From the NCBI RefSeq assembly GCF_900167135.1, contig NZ_FUWZ01000005.1, positions 381,003 through 445,002 of the forward strand: a stretch of DNA of 64,000 nt, written 5' to 3'. A program made the position numbers and the translations under genes. Origin of the DNA: Chitinophaga eiseniae. GTDB taxonomy: Bacteria; Bacteroidota; Bacteroidia; Chitinophagales; Chitinophagaceae. Below the pieces are notes generated by a model. It ran no database searches and was not told the DNA's origin. It saw only the letters and a program-made list of their open reading frames with translations. Shown here in pieces: positions 1 to 9,205 of this stretch (positions are counted from its first letter, which is position 1; each line of letters starts with the position of its first letter).

Positions 1-2564
1 TTTACCTGCTGGGAAACATTCCTGCACTGGGCGGTGACGTGCCGCATCAGGCCCTCCGCCTGCAATGGGAAAACGACGAATGGTGGAGCGTTACTATCCG
101 GATCACCACTACAGAACCCTTTGTTCTCCAATACCAATATCTTCTCCGGGAACTGGAAGAAGTGACCTACGAAGGCGGTATCCGCGAAATACTCCTCGAC
201 CCCGCCCGGGAAGCATACCGGTTCACCGATACCTGGAACTACGCCGGCCAACCGCAGAACGCCTGGCAGACAGCTCCTTTTACCCGCGTATTTTTCCGTC
301 GTCCGGTACAACGACCGGACAGCCGTACCGCCACCCATCAGTTCCGGGTACAGGCGCCGCTGCTGCCAGCAGGCAAGACCATCTGTCTCCTCGGTAATAT
401 CCCGTCACTCGGCAACTGGAACATTGAGACGCCCCTGCTGCTGCAATACGATGCGCAAGGCTGGTTTACGGCAGCACCGCAGCTGCCGGCCAGCCCTACA
501 CCGGTACGGTACAAATACGGTGTTTACGATCTTGATGACCATACCTTCGAACATTATGAAAACGGTCCTGACCGGGAGTTGCCGGTCTTCGCTACCACTG
601 AGCATACCGTGCTGCATGATGGTTTCGTACGGTTGGATTATCCCCGCTGGAAAGGCGCCGGCGTGTCCGTACCTGTATTCAGCCTGCGCAGCCATCAGGG
701 CTTTGGCACCGGTGAATTTGCGGACCTCGTACCACTGGCACAATGGGCCCGGCAGGGTGATTTGCAGCTGATACAGCTGCTGCCGGTCAACGATACCATC
801 AGCACCTGGACCTGGCGTGACTCCTATCCCTACAACGCCATCTCTTCCTTTGCCCTGCATCCGCTTTACATCCGCTTGCAGGAAGTAGGGCAGCTGCCGG
901 CCACACATCCGCTGCAACGGCAGTTTCATTCCTTACGGCAGTGGCTCAACGAAAAAGAGGAGGTGGATTACGAAACCGTCCTGTCCTATAAACTGGCCTA
1001 TCTCAAGGCGCTTTATGAAGCGGAAGGCGAGAAGTTGCAGACACGCGCCTACTGGCAGTGGTTTGCCGCCAACGAGCACTGGCTGCTGCCTTATGCCGTC
1101 TTCTGCTACCTGCGTGATAAATACCATACCGCCGATTTTTCCCGCTGGCCGGAATATAACCAATACGACTATACGGCTATCAACCAGCTGGTGATAAACG
1201 ACAGCGCCGCTGCCGATACTGCACATTTCTGGTTTTTTGTACAGTACCATCTGCATCTGCAGCTGCAACAGGCCATAACGGCGGTGCATAACGAAGGGGT
1301 GGCGCTTAAAGGAGACATCCCTATCGGCATATCCCGCCACAGCGCAGACGCCTGGATGAACCCAGATCTTTACCATCTTGATATGCAGGCAGGCGCGCCT
1401 CCCGACAGCTTCACGGCAGAGGGGCAGAACTGGGGCTTCCCCACGTACAATTGGAAAAAGATGATGGCCGATGGCTGCGAATGGTGGCAGCAGCGGCTTC
1501 GGCATATGTCCGTTTATTTCGACGCTTTCCGGATCGACCATATCCTCGGTTTTTTCCGTATCTGGCAGGTACCGCAACAGGCGGTACAGGGCCTGCTGGG
1601 GTATTTTTATCCGGCCATCCCCCTCAGCAGGGAGGAGCTGCTGCAGAAAGGTATTCCTTTTGACGAAGCGCGTTTCTGCCAGCCATGGATCACAGACGCG
1701 GTGCTGGACCAGATCTTTGGCAGCTATGCCGGCATCATCAAAGACCGTTACCTCTACGCACTGCCTCAGGGGCGTTATGCCCTACAGCCGCATTGCGATA
1801 CCCAGCGTAAAGTCAGGGAGCTGCAACTGCCGGAAGCAGTGGAATCCGCTCTGTTCCAGCTGATAGCGGACGTGTTGCTGATAAAGGTGACGCAGGGGGA
1901 GCGGGTGATGTATCATCCCCGGTACGACCTGGCTTCCACCGCCTCTTTTGCCGCGCTGGATGCTGTTACCCAGCAAAGATTACGAGACCTCTATCACCAC
2001 TTCTTTTATGTCCGGCAGGAGAGCCGCTGGCGCAAGGAAGCTATGCATAAGCTGCCTTTAATCAGAAGGGCCACCCGTATGCTGATCTGTGGGGAAGATC
2101 TAGGCATGGTGCCGCATTGTGTGCCGGGTGTGATGGAGGCCCAGGGTATCCTCGGACTGGAAGTGCAGCGTATGCCCAAACATGCGGGGTACGATTTCGC
2201 CGCTATCTTTGAAGCGCCTTACCTCTCTGTGCTGACCCCGGCCACCCACGATATGAGCACCCTCAGAGGGTGGTGGGAAGAAAACGAAGGCATCTCCCGG
2301 AAATACTATCAACAGGTGTTGAAACACAACACCCCGGTACCTCCGCACGCCAATGCCTCCCTGATAAAGGAAATTATCAACCAGCACTTGCAGGCTAACG
2401 CCATGTGGCGTATCTTTCAAATACAGGACCTGCTGGCAGCAACCGGCTATATTTCCGACCGGCATCCTGATAAGGAAAGGGTCAATATTCCCGCAGTGAC
2501 GCAACATTACTGGAGATACCGAATCGATAAACCAATTACGGATTACCAACTACGAAAGTTTTAA
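1..2564 (+). CDS. malQ: 4-alpha-glucanotransferase (GH77) with tandem CBM20 domains, 5' partial
   Basis: Amylomaltase that transfers alpha-1,4-glucan segments between maltooligosaccharides or glycogen, in the cytoplasm. The frame is open to base 3, and the codons before the first possible GTG (39) still encode a starch-binding motif (LLGNIPALGG), so the true start lies left of the window. A second CBM20 copy follows (LLGNIPSLGNW, bases ~390-430). The GH77 domain starts near base 650 and carries the nucleophile region FDAFRIDH (~1520), the acid/base Glu in ICGEDLG (~2085) and PATHDMSTLRGWW (~2240). The CBM20-CBM20-GH77 order is the plant DPE2/Bacteroidota type. The next gene starts one base after the stop, which suggests one transcript. 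Confidence 0.95.
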   Translation, partial: YLLGNIPALGGDVPHQALRLQWENDEWWSVTIRITTTEPFVLQYQYLLRELEEVTYEGGIREILLDPAREAYRFTDTWNYAGQPQNAWQTAPFTRVFFRRPVQRPDSRTATHQFRVQAPLLPAGKTICLLGNIPSLGNWNIETPLLLQYDAQGWFTAAPQLPASPTPVRYKYGVYDLDDHTFEHYENGPDRELPVFATTEHTVLHDGFVRLDYPRWKGAGVSVPVFSLRSHQGFGTGEFADLVPLAQWARQGDLQLIQLLPVNDTISTWTWRDSYPYNAISSFALHPLYIRLQEVGQLPATHPLQRQFHSLRQWLNEKEEVDYETVLSYKLAYLKALYEAEGEKLQTRAYWQWFAANEHWLLPYAVFCYLRDKYHTADFSRWPEYNQYDYTAINQLVINDSAAADTAHFWFFVQYHLHLQLQQAITAVHNEGVALKGDIPIGISRHSADAWMNPDLYHLDMQAGAPPDSFTAEGQNWGFPTYNWKKMMADGCEWWQQRLRHMSVYFDAFRIDHILGFFRIWQVPQQAVQGLLGYFYPAIPLSREELLQKGIPFDEARFCQPWITDAVLDQIFGSYAGIIKDRYLYALPQGRYALQPHCDTQRKVRELQLPEAVESALFQLIADVLLIKVTQGERVMYHPRYDLASTASFAALDAVTQQRLRDLYHHFFYVRQESRWRKEAMHKLPLIRRATRMLICGEDLGMVPHCVPGVMEAQGILGLEVQRMPKHAGYDFAAIFEAPYLSVLTPATHDMSTLRGWWEENEGISRKYYQQVLKHNTPVPPHANASLIKEIINQHLQANAMWRIFQIQDLLAATGYISDRHPDKERVNIPAVTQHYWRYRIDKPITDYQLRKF

Positions 2565-2565
2565 A

Positions 2566-3591
2566 ATGAAACTCACACTTTATCCTTTTGAACTGAAATT
2601 CCGCCACACATTTACCATTTCACGCAAGTCAAAAGATGTACAACCCCTATTGGTAGCGGAATTGCAACAGGACGGCCTGTCCGGCCTCGGAGAAACGGCC
2701 GACAACTCCTATTATAACATGACTGTTCCCCGGCTGATGGAGGCGATCAACGCACACCGTCCGTTTATTGAAAACTATACGCTCGATAAGCCGGAGACTT
2801 TCTGGCAGGATATGTACCCGTTACTGGAGGATAATATGTTTGCGCTTTGTGCGCTGGACCTGGCAGCATGGGACCTGTACGCCAAACGCCAGCATAAGAA
2901 GCTGTATGAAGTGTGGGGCCTCAATATCTCCCATAACCCGCTGACTGATTACACCATCGGCATTGATACCATTGAGAATATGGTGAAGAAATTAAAAGAG
3001 TTCCCCTGGCCGATTTACAAAATTAAACTGGGCACCAGGGAAGACATTGAGATTATCACCGAGCTGAGAAAGCACACCAGCGCAGTGTTCCGTGTAGATG
3101 CCAACTGCGCCTGGGGCGTGGAAGAAACCCTGCAGAACGCTGCCGCCATGAAACCCCTGGGCGTGGAGTTCATTGAGCAACCCATGCCGGCAGCAGACCG
3201 CGCTGGGATGAAAAATGTTTTTGAACAGTCTGCTCTGCCCATCATTGCAGATGAAAGCTGCATTGTAGAGCAGGACGTAGCCCGCTGCTATGGCTACTTC
3301 CATGGTATCAATATCAAACTCACCAAATGCGGTGGTATTACACCGGCGCTGCGTATGATCAAAGAAGCGAGACAATGCGGCATGAAAGTGATGACCGGCA
3401 GCATGAATGAAAGCACCGTTGGTACTTCTGCGGTGGCGCATTTGTTGCCCTTGCTGGATTATGTGGATATGGACGGGCCATTGTTGCTGGCCGAAGATAC
3501 GGCAGACGGTATCCGTATTGACAACGGCCGTATTATTTATGCTGACAGGCCGGGTGTGGGTGCGGTACTGCGGCAAGCGACCTCCATCTGA
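2566..3591 (+). CDS. dipeptide epimerase (L-Ala-D/L-Glu epimerase type, enolase superfamily)
   Basis: Racemises the second residue of dipeptides such as the murein-derived L-Ala-D-Glu, using Mg2+ and two lysines; this allows peptidoglycan peptides to be recycled. At 341 aa it has the usual length. The KxK motif is at residues 152-154 (YKIKLG). The metal ligands are Asp178 (DAN), Glu204 (EQP) and Asp229 (ADES), and the opposite lysine is in NIKLTKCGG (~251). The C-terminal MTGSMNES loop is typical of the dipeptide epimerase branch. It starts one base after the malQ stop. Family is certain; the exact dipeptide specificity cannot be read from sequence. Confidence 0.9.
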   Translation: MKLTLYPFELKFRHTFTISRKSKDVQPLLVAELQQDGLSGLGETADNSYYNMTVPRLMEAINAHRPFIENYTLDKPETFWQDMYPLLEDNMFALCALDLAAWDLYAKRQHKKLYEVWGLNISHNPLTDYTIGIDTIENMVKKLKEFPWPIYKIKLGTREDIEIITELRKHTSAVFRVDANCAWGVEETLQNAAAMKPLGVEFIEQPMPAADRAGMKNVFEQSALPIIADESCIVEQDVARCYGYFHGINIKLTKCGGITPALRMIKEARQCGMKVMTGSMNESTVGTSAVAHLLPLLDYVDMDGPLLLAEDTADGIRIDNGRIIYADRPGVGAVLRQATSI

Positions 3592-3632
3592 TAAAATAGC
3601 GTATATGCTACCCCGTTATTAAGTTGCAATAG

Positions 3633-4259
3633 TTAGTCCCGGAAGCTGTCATGAAATCCGGGCCATAACAGGTGGGCATAACTGCCGAGTGAGGTCTTGA
3701 CGGCGGTCATCACTACGGGGTCGTTGCACCTGCCGGTGTCTTTGCTGGCGATGATGCGGTCTGTGTAAGCCTGCAACAGCGATGGGTGTTCTGTGATCAC
3801 CGCTATCGGTGTAGCGGGGTAGATGTTCATACCGGTGGAGGAGAACGGCCATTGGGCAGCTATGTCGGTGAGGCGTTGTACCAGCGGGTCTGCAGGCGCC
3901 AGGTTTTTGGCGATGCTCAGCAGATCGGGCAGATAGCGCAGGCAGAGGTCGGCAGAGTACACGGCTTCCGGTCCGGTTGCAACGGCGTGTTTAGGTAGCC
4001 ATTCTTCAATGCCGGTATTACCGCATGGCCGGAACCTTATCAGCTGTGCCGCTCTGTAGATGAAGCCGGCAGCCCAGAGGGCGGTGTCGCTGTCAAACGC
4101 GGGGGCTTCACCGGGCATATCGGTAAGGTCGTGCTGGTAGTAATGAAGCAGTACATTCCTGGTGGCTGTCAGGTCATCTTTGGAAAAAGAATGGGCCGCT
4201 GTGTCTACAGTCACTTGTCCGTCGCGGACCAGGGTCGTTATAAATGAGGATAGATTCAT
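3633..4259 (-). CDS. unknown 208-aa helical protein downstream of a C25 protease
   Basis: I do not recognise the family. The protein is predicted cytoplasmic and mostly alpha-helical, with no signal peptide or membrane segment. It has several Leu/Ala-rich helices (residues ~60-115) and a C-terminal segment rich in His and Trp (YAHLLWPGFH). It is the last gene of a minus-strand trio with the 515-aa gingipain-like protease and a ~95-aa protein, about 60 bases after the latter, so it may be a partner or regulator of the protease. It is convergent with the dipeptide epimerase gene. Confidence 0.75.
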   Translation of the reverse strand: MNLSSFITTLVRDGQVTVDTAAHSFSKDDLTATRNVLLHYYQHDLTDMPGEAPAFDSDTALWAAGFIYRAAQLIRFRPCGNTGIEEWLPKHAVATGPEAVYSADLCLRYLPDLLSIAKNLAPADPLVQRLTDIAAQWPFSSTGMNIYPATPIAVITEHPSLLQAYTDRIIASKDTGRCNDPVVMTAVKTSLGSYAHLLWPGFHDSFRD

Positions 4260-4318
4260 AGGTTGCTGTTGTCATCTATGCGTGCGGGATGCATGAATGC
4301 CAAAGTAATAAAAAACCA

Positions 4319-4606
4319 CTAAATGGCAGCATCCGGCCGGGGATCTTCTTCTCCTTCTTGCCAGGAGCGGGCCAGGAACACATAATCCACAATATATCCT
4401 TCAGCGGTGATGGTTTTACCCGCCAGTTTCATCAGTGGGTTGTTCATGAAAGGGTTGGCGCCGGTGGGGCGTATCAGGTAGTCGCCCTGATCGGTCACCA
4501 GGTATACGCCAAGGTGCTCACTTTTGGAGCGCTGGCCGAAAGTCCGCAGTACCAGTCGACCGGTAAGGCGGATGCTGTCTTTTTCGGAATAATTATCTGC
4601 TGACAT
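4319..4606 (-). CDS. unknown ~95-aa protein overlapping the C25 protease gene
   Basis: Small soluble protein of unknown function with a beta-rich core (RLTGRLVLRTFGQRS..GVYLVTDQGDYLIRP..AEGYIVDYVFLARSW), which may be an OB-like or SH3-like barrel (inference). An ATG at 4606 and a GTG at 4612 are both possible; the ATG is preferred. Both start inside the last bases of the upstream protease gene (stop at 4593-4595), so the two are probably translationally coupled. That coupling, with constant strand, argues that it acts with the protease, for example as a substrate-binding or inhibitory subunit. Confidence 0.7.
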   Translation of the reverse strand: MSADNYSEKDSIRLTGRLVLRTFGQRSKSEHLGVYLVTDQGDYLIRPTGANPFMNNPLMKLAGKTITAEGYIVDYVFLARSWQEGEEDPRPDAAI

Positions 4607-6140
4607 ATTCACGGTAGCCCAGTATTTGATTGTTTTTTTCTTTTACGACCAGCACTTTGGTGCTGGTACGCTCTCCACTGACTGCTGATTCCGAAAATAC
4701 ATGAAATTTTACAGATGGCATGGAAGTGCCTGATGCGGCATTTACCAACGGGTTTTTCCGCTGGCTGATAAAGGTTTTGGCAGGAGGGGGCACGGTAAAC
4801 AGTTTGTCTCCCAGCAGGGAATGCATGGCCGCCTCCAGGGCTGGATCGGTGGCGTGGTTTTCTGTCGTACGCGCCGGGGTAGACAGAAAATCGTCCAGCA
4901 TTTTGCCGCGGGCTTCCAGGTTATCGCGGCGGTTCTGCAGGCTGTTCACAAATGCCTGGGTGATACCGTCGGTGCTGGGATCTCTGTCGTTGATCACCGG
5001 TTGCAGCGATGGGTCTCCCAGCAGATAGAACTGGGCGGCTGTTTTAAGCTCGAACGGATCGAGGGTGGGGCCCATTTCATGCAGAAAACGTTGACGGGCT
5101 TCCAGCAGGGCTCTTCCGGTGGAGGCGCCGTTGAGCACGTTGATCAGGAAGAACTGTGTAAGCAGGTCTGCCAGTCCCTGCCCCGTGGGCGGCCCGTAGG
5201 CGATGTTGGAGGCGCCTACAAAAGCGATGGCATGATTCAGCAGATAGCTGTTGGCCATGCTCATGAGTTTAGCGGCGTTTTTCTGCGGATCATACAACTG
5301 GCCGCCGTAACAGCATTCAGCCGCTACCACGGTGCCGGTGCTCAGTTTGGCGGTGATGGTGTCTGAGCGCATCGCCAGGGGAAAATTGGTTAGTTTCTGC
5401 CCATAGTAGCCGGGATTATACACCGCGCCGTGACAGTTGATGAAATGGGTTTTAGGCATCATCTGGGTAGACCAGTTGGTACCGTCCAGTATATCGGCGC
5501 CGGGAAAAATCAGCAGGTTGCTTTTATCGCCAAATATGTTCTGCAGGCTGTTTTGCGTAGAGTCCTGCCAGTCAAATGTGCTGGCGGAGAAATAGGGCTT
5601 GTACACCTGTACCGGCTGCGGTATTGTGTCCAGGATGTCCTTAATCAGCGATCGCAGGTAAGCGGGGTCTGCTACGCCAGGTACATCGGGCAGGCGCCCT
5701 ACTACCCGCACGGGGGCGATGAACTTGCCCGGATCGGTGTCGTAAGGCGTATCACATGCATAGGGCAGGTCGCTGGGAATCAGGCTGTCCGGATCATTCT
5801 CTTTCAGCAGGTTTTTCAGCCGCTGAAAAGGGATGATGTCCTGGGCGCCTACCAGCATGATGTACCCGGGAGAAAAAAAACGGTAGAGGTCATCGATCGC
5901 CTTTTTATGCTGGGCTTCATCTTTACTGTCCGTTACGGGGGCGGACTGGCATGCCTGCATCTGCGCGGTATCATCCAGGAAAATGAGCTGGGTGGACAAC
6001 TGCCTGCCCGCATCAGCAGCCTGCAGTGTTTTCAGGTCGTCTAATATGGCCTGATGCCGGTCTCCATACTTCTGCTGTAAGGCCGTCTTATTGGTTATAA
6101 TGAGTTTTGTTGTCAGCATATGAATCGCGGGGCTTGCCAT
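4593..6140 (-). CDS. gingipain-like (C25, clan CD) cysteine protease, cytoplasmic
   Basis: 515 aa. The region ~85-385 matches the peptidase C25/caspase-like fold: SDLPYACD and GRLPDVPG early, catalytic His-Gly at 237-238 (FINCHGA), catalytic Cys at 276 or 277 (AAECCYGG), and the FYLLGDPSLQPV tail typical of C25 enzymes. Unlike secreted gingipains it has no signal peptide, no propeptide and no type IX sorting domain, so it should act in the cytoplasm. The last ~130 residues are a charged helical region followed by a short beta segment. It leads a minus-strand unit with two unknown genes. Clan CD proteases often act in bacterial conflict or cell-death systems; that role is inferred. Confidence 0.8.
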   Translation of the reverse strand: MASPAIHMLTTKLIITNKTALQQKYGDRHQAILDDLKTLQAADAGRQLSTQLIFLDDTAQMQACQSAPVTDSKDEAQHKKAIDDLYRFFSPGYIMLVGAQDIIPFQRLKNLLKENDPDSLIPSDLPYACDTPYDTDPGKFIAPVRVVGRLPDVPGVADPAYLRSLIKDILDTIPQPVQVYKPYFSASTFDWQDSTQNSLQNIFGDKSNLLIFPGADILDGTNWSTQMMPKTHFINCHGAVYNPGYYGQKLTNFPLAMRSDTITAKLSTGTVVAAECCYGGQLYDPQKNAAKLMSMANSYLLNHAIAFVGASNIAYGPPTGQGLADLLTQFFLINVLNGASTGRALLEARQRFLHEMGPTLDPFELKTAAQFYLLGDPSLQPVINDRDPSTDGITQAFVNSLQNRRDNLEARGKMLDDFLSTPARTTENHATDPALEAAMHSLLGDKLFTVPPPAKTFISQRKNPLVNAASGTSMPSVKFHVFSESAVSGERTSTKVLVVKEKNNQILGYREYVSR

Positions 6141-6276
6141 ATATCTTTCATTAAGCGCTAAAAATATTAAAATAAACGGACAACCAGCAAGCTTCCGTTG
6201 ACAATATTAAGCATCCGCTACGCAAAGTACTTGCATAGTGAAAAAGGAAACTGTATTTTGTTGCAAACGATTGCAC

Positions 6277-7512
6277 ATGAAAGCACCCATCCGGACCATT
6301 TGCCTTCTTGGCGGCCTGCTGGCCGGTCTTCACGCCCCGGCCCAGGTCATCGCCCGCTATACTGTACAGGCCGGCGATATCGCCCGTTACAACAGTATCG
6401 TGCATATACGGCTTGACCAGCCGGCGGACACAGAAGACCTGCTGCTGGAAGAGGTGGCGGGGAAAAAACGTGTGCGCGTCGCCGTTACCGCTGCGAACGG
6501 AGTCCTCTGGTGGATACTGGAAGGCCATACCCCCGCAGGCGCCCAAAGGTCTTACGAACTGAAGAAAGCCAACCGGAAATTGTCCGCGCCGCCGGTCATG
6601 GTCGTCACCGATAACCAGCGTGCACTGACACTGCAGCAGGGAACGCAGAAAATCCTGCAATATAACTACGCTGTGGTCGAACCACCGGCCGGCAGCGATA
6701 CGGTATATCGCCGCAGCGCCTTTATCCACCCGCTGTGGGCGCCCAACGGCGCCGTACTCACCAACGCTTTTCCCAACAGTGGCCACCGTCATCATATGGG
6801 CATCTGGAACCCATGGACGCACACTTCCTTCGAAGGAAGGGTAACAGATTTCTGGAACGTGCAGAAAAAAGAAGGGAAAGTACGTTTCGTGAAAATGGAA
6901 GCGGTGACTTCCGGCAATGCCTTCTGCGGTTTCAGCGCCCGGCAGGAACATGTGGCCTTCCTGAATGATGGCACGGAAAAAACAGCGATCCATGAAACCT
7001 GGACGGTACAAGCCTATCCTGCAACGGACAACGGTAAACGCCGCCTGTGGGATATTACTTCCCGTTTCACGCCGGCCACCGCCGAAGGGATCACGCTCCT
7101 GCAATACCGCTATGGCGGTGGGTTCGGGCTGCGTACTACGCCGTCTTTCACCGCCGGCACCAGCCAGGTGCTTACCTCTGAAGGTAAAACCCGCAAAGAC
7201 GCAGACAGCACCCGCGCCCGCTGGGTGAAAATCACCGGTACCACGCCACAGGGCCAGGCAGGGCTGCTCATCATGAACGCGCCGGCCAACTATGACTCGC
7301 CGGAACCACTCCGCGTATGGCCCGAAAATATGGAAGGCGGTGAACTGATGCTCAACTATTCCCCTACTAAAATGAAATCCTGGACGCTTACTAACGGAAA
7401 TGAATATACGTTGACATACCGGGTGATGGTCTATGATGGTGACCTAACGCCGGCAGAGGCTGAAGCAGCCTGGAAGGATTTTGCTTTCCCGCCGGTGGTC
7501 CGGAAAGACTAG
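6277..7512 (+). CDS. exported DUF6807 (PmoA-annotated family) protein
   Basis: The signal peptide (MKAPIRTICLLGGLLAGLHAPAQ) fixes the ATG at 6277; an in-frame GTG at 6238 would only add an unlikely leader. The mature protein is a beta-rich DUF6807 protein with the family hallmark NSGHRHHMGIWNPW (residues ~165-180) and a C-terminal MVYDGDLTP segment. Databases often call this family 'methane oxygenase PmoA', but that name is not supported by function. It is common in Bacteroidota and Planctomycetes beside carbohydrate genes, so a periplasmic glycan-related role is likely. It is divergent from the protease unit, with ~135 bases between them. Confidence 0.8.
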   Translation: MKAPIRTICLLGGLLAGLHAPAQVIARYTVQAGDIARYNSIVHIRLDQPADTEDLLLEEVAGKKRVRVAVTAANGVLWWILEGHTPAGAQRSYELKKANRKLSAPPVMVVTDNQRALTLQQGTQKILQYNYAVVEPPAGSDTVYRRSAFIHPLWAPNGAVLTNAFPNSGHRHHMGIWNPWTHTSFEGRVTDFWNVQKKEGKVRFVKMEAVTSGNAFCGFSARQEHVAFLNDGTEKTAIHETWTVQAYPATDNGKRRLWDITSRFTPATAEGITLLQYRYGGGFGLRTTPSFTAGTSQVLTSEGKTRKDADSTRARWVKITGTTPQGQAGLLIMNAPANYDSPEPLRVWPENMEGGELMLNYSPTKMKSWTLTNGNEYTLTYRVMVYDGDLTPAEAEAAWKDFAFPPVVRKD

Positions 7513-7607
7513 TTCTATTTTGAGATGTCATGCTTTTTACTTTACTTCGTCACGGAAAAAGGTTAACCCATCCCCGGATTTCCTGATATTGAAAAACTAA
7601 CTACCAT

Positions 7608-8126
7608 ATGAACAGTCTACAGGACCTCAAGGCAACGTTGACGGCCATCCATGAAAAAGATAAAAAGCAGATATTCCAGGCGCTGATCACCGCGGAAATA
7701 CTGGCGCTACTGCTACTGGCGGTGGTCCTTACCTCCGTGCTGAAAAGCAGCGCTGCTATCCCTCCGCTACTGATAGCGATGTTCTGCCTCATCGGCATCG
7801 GCCCGGTGATACCCTATGCCATTATGCTTTTTCAGGCTAACAACCGGCAGCAGAAAATTGACGAGTTCGTGGAATGCCTGCGGAAAGGAGAGACTGTCAA
7901 TAACCTGAACACCTACACCGACTATAAACTGATCCTGCCACTGCGCATCATCCGCATACGGTTGTTTCCCATGGAATATGCGCACATGGTAGTGGGGCCC
8001 GGCAGAAAGTCCTACAAGCTGCCGCTTTCCGAAGAAAACGTGCAACCCTTCAGAGCTTTTGTGAGCAGGACCGGCGCCAGTGCCGTCGCCGGCGGCAACC
8101 CCTCCGCCAACTGGTCCGCCAATTAA
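7608..8126 (+). CDS. unknown 172-aa protein with two membrane helices
   Basis: Family not recognised. A short charged cytoplasmic N-terminus (MNSLQDLKATLTAIHEKDKK) is followed by two adjacent hydrophobic helices (residues ~24-45 and ~50-73), then a ~100-aa soluble domain with a beta-strand pattern (YKLILPLRIIRIRLFP). Its layout (N-terminal helical hairpin, C-terminal soluble domain) mirrors the DUF3137 protein encoded 30 bases downstream, so the two may be a co-expressed membrane pair. They border the T6SS locus, but nothing shows they belong to it. Confidence 0.7.
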   Translation: MNSLQDLKATLTAIHEKDKKQIFQALITAEILALLLLAVVLTSVLKSSAAIPPLLIAMFCLIGIGPVIPYAIMLFQANNRQQKIDEFVECLRKGETVNNLNTYTDYKLILPLRIIRIRLFPMEYAHMVVGPGRKSYKLPLSEENVQPFRAFVSRTGASAVAGGNPSANWSAN

Positions 8127-8156
8127 ACAACGATGCCGTGAGGCTGTTATAACAGT

Positions 8157-9200
8157 ATGAAAACATTAGCCGAATTCAACACGTTTGTAGACCAGCAACT
8201 GGATGTACAGCTGCAGCAGCTGGAGGACCAGCGCAAAGCCGGACAGGGCTGGGTACGCCGTATGCGTATCCTCGGCGTAGTGCCGGTCATCATTTTTTTT
8301 GCTTTCCTGATGTGGGTCGTCATTCCCCGGCAGGAAAACAACACAGGAAACAACATGTCCGTCATGTGGATGCTGGCTGCGGGAATTGTTGTCACACTGG
8401 GACTGAGCTTTGCGCTCCGCCGTTATATGGCGAAGCAGAAGGGTATGCTGGAAATGGTGGATTATAAACAGGATTTTAAAAACAAGGTAATACAACCCAT
8501 CATCCGCTTCATAGACCCGGCTTATACCTATCAGCCGCTGAACCATGCCAGTTATGAAGAGTTTACTGAAAGCGGATTGTTCTCGCGCCAGGAATACAAT
8601 ATCACCGGCAACGACCAGGTATTCGGTAAAACGGGCGATCTGAATTTTCAATGGTGTGACCTGAAGGTAACGCATATGCCTACCATTACCCTGCGCGGAC
8701 TGGGCGCTGACGTTATTTTTGAAGGCACTTATTTTATGGCGCAGTTCCCCCGCTACTTCAATACGCCGGTGTACATCGTACCGCGCAGTACGATGATGGC
8801 GAAGCTGACATCGGTCACGCAGACGGACACGGATTATATTGAAACCTGGAACCTCGGAAAGAAGATAACCACCTCTGATACTGCGTTCAACAAGCTTTTT
8901 ATGGCGTATGCCCAAGATACAGAAGAGGCGCAGCAGCTACTGACTGCGCCGTTGCTGGAAAAAATCGTCCGCCTCCAGGCGCGTTCACAGGCGCCGGTAT
9001 TTATATCGTTTTATAACAACCGGATCTGTATCGGTATCAGTCACGGTGAGGATTACTTCGAAGCGGGGCTGCAGGATTCGCTGACAGACCGCAGGATGCT
9101 GACCAATTTTTACATGGACTTCACCAGCCTGCTGGAGATCGTGGACGACCTGCGGCAGAACGGCGGTATATGGACCTCTATTGCCTTTTCCCGTTCTTAA
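8157..9200 (+). CDS. DUF3137 membrane protein
   Basis: 347 aa. An N-terminal amphipathic segment (LDVQLQQLEDQRKAGQGW) is followed by two membrane helices (residues ~39-58 and ~68-86). A soluble domain follows, with the DUF3137 pattern: YNITGNDQVFGKTG, then a strand series including TLRGLGADVIFEGTYFMAQF. Members are widespread bacterial membrane proteins of unknown function. It lies 30 bases after the two-helix protein, probably in one operon, and ends 5 bases before the convergent gene at 9206, leaving almost no room for a terminator. Confidence 0.8.
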   Translation: MKTLAEFNTFVDQQLDVQLQQLEDQRKAGQGWVRRMRILGVVPVIIFFAFLMWVVIPRQENNTGNNMSVMWMLAAGIVVTLGLSFALRRYMAKQKGMLEMVDYKQDFKNKVIQPIIRFIDPAYTYQPLNHASYEEFTESGLFSRQEYNITGNDQVFGKTGDLNFQWCDLKVTHMPTITLRGLGADVIFEGTYFMAQFPRYFNTPVYIVPRSTMMAKLTSVTQTDTDYIETWNLGKKITTSDTAFNKLFMAYAQDTEEAQQLLTAPLLEKIVRLQARSQAPVFISFYNNRICIGISHGEDYFEAGLQDSLTDRRMLTNFYMDFTSLLEIVDDLRQNGGIWTSIAFSRS

Positions 9201-9205
9201 CAGTG

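Noticed and set aside
39..41. GTG as start of the GH77 gene
   Set aside because: The in-frame codons upstream still encode the first CBM20 motif, so the gene continues beyond the left edge.
6277..7512. Methane monooxygenase subunit (PmoA) function
   Set aside because: The protein is a soluble exported beta protein of DUF6807; real PmoA is a multi-pass membrane protein.
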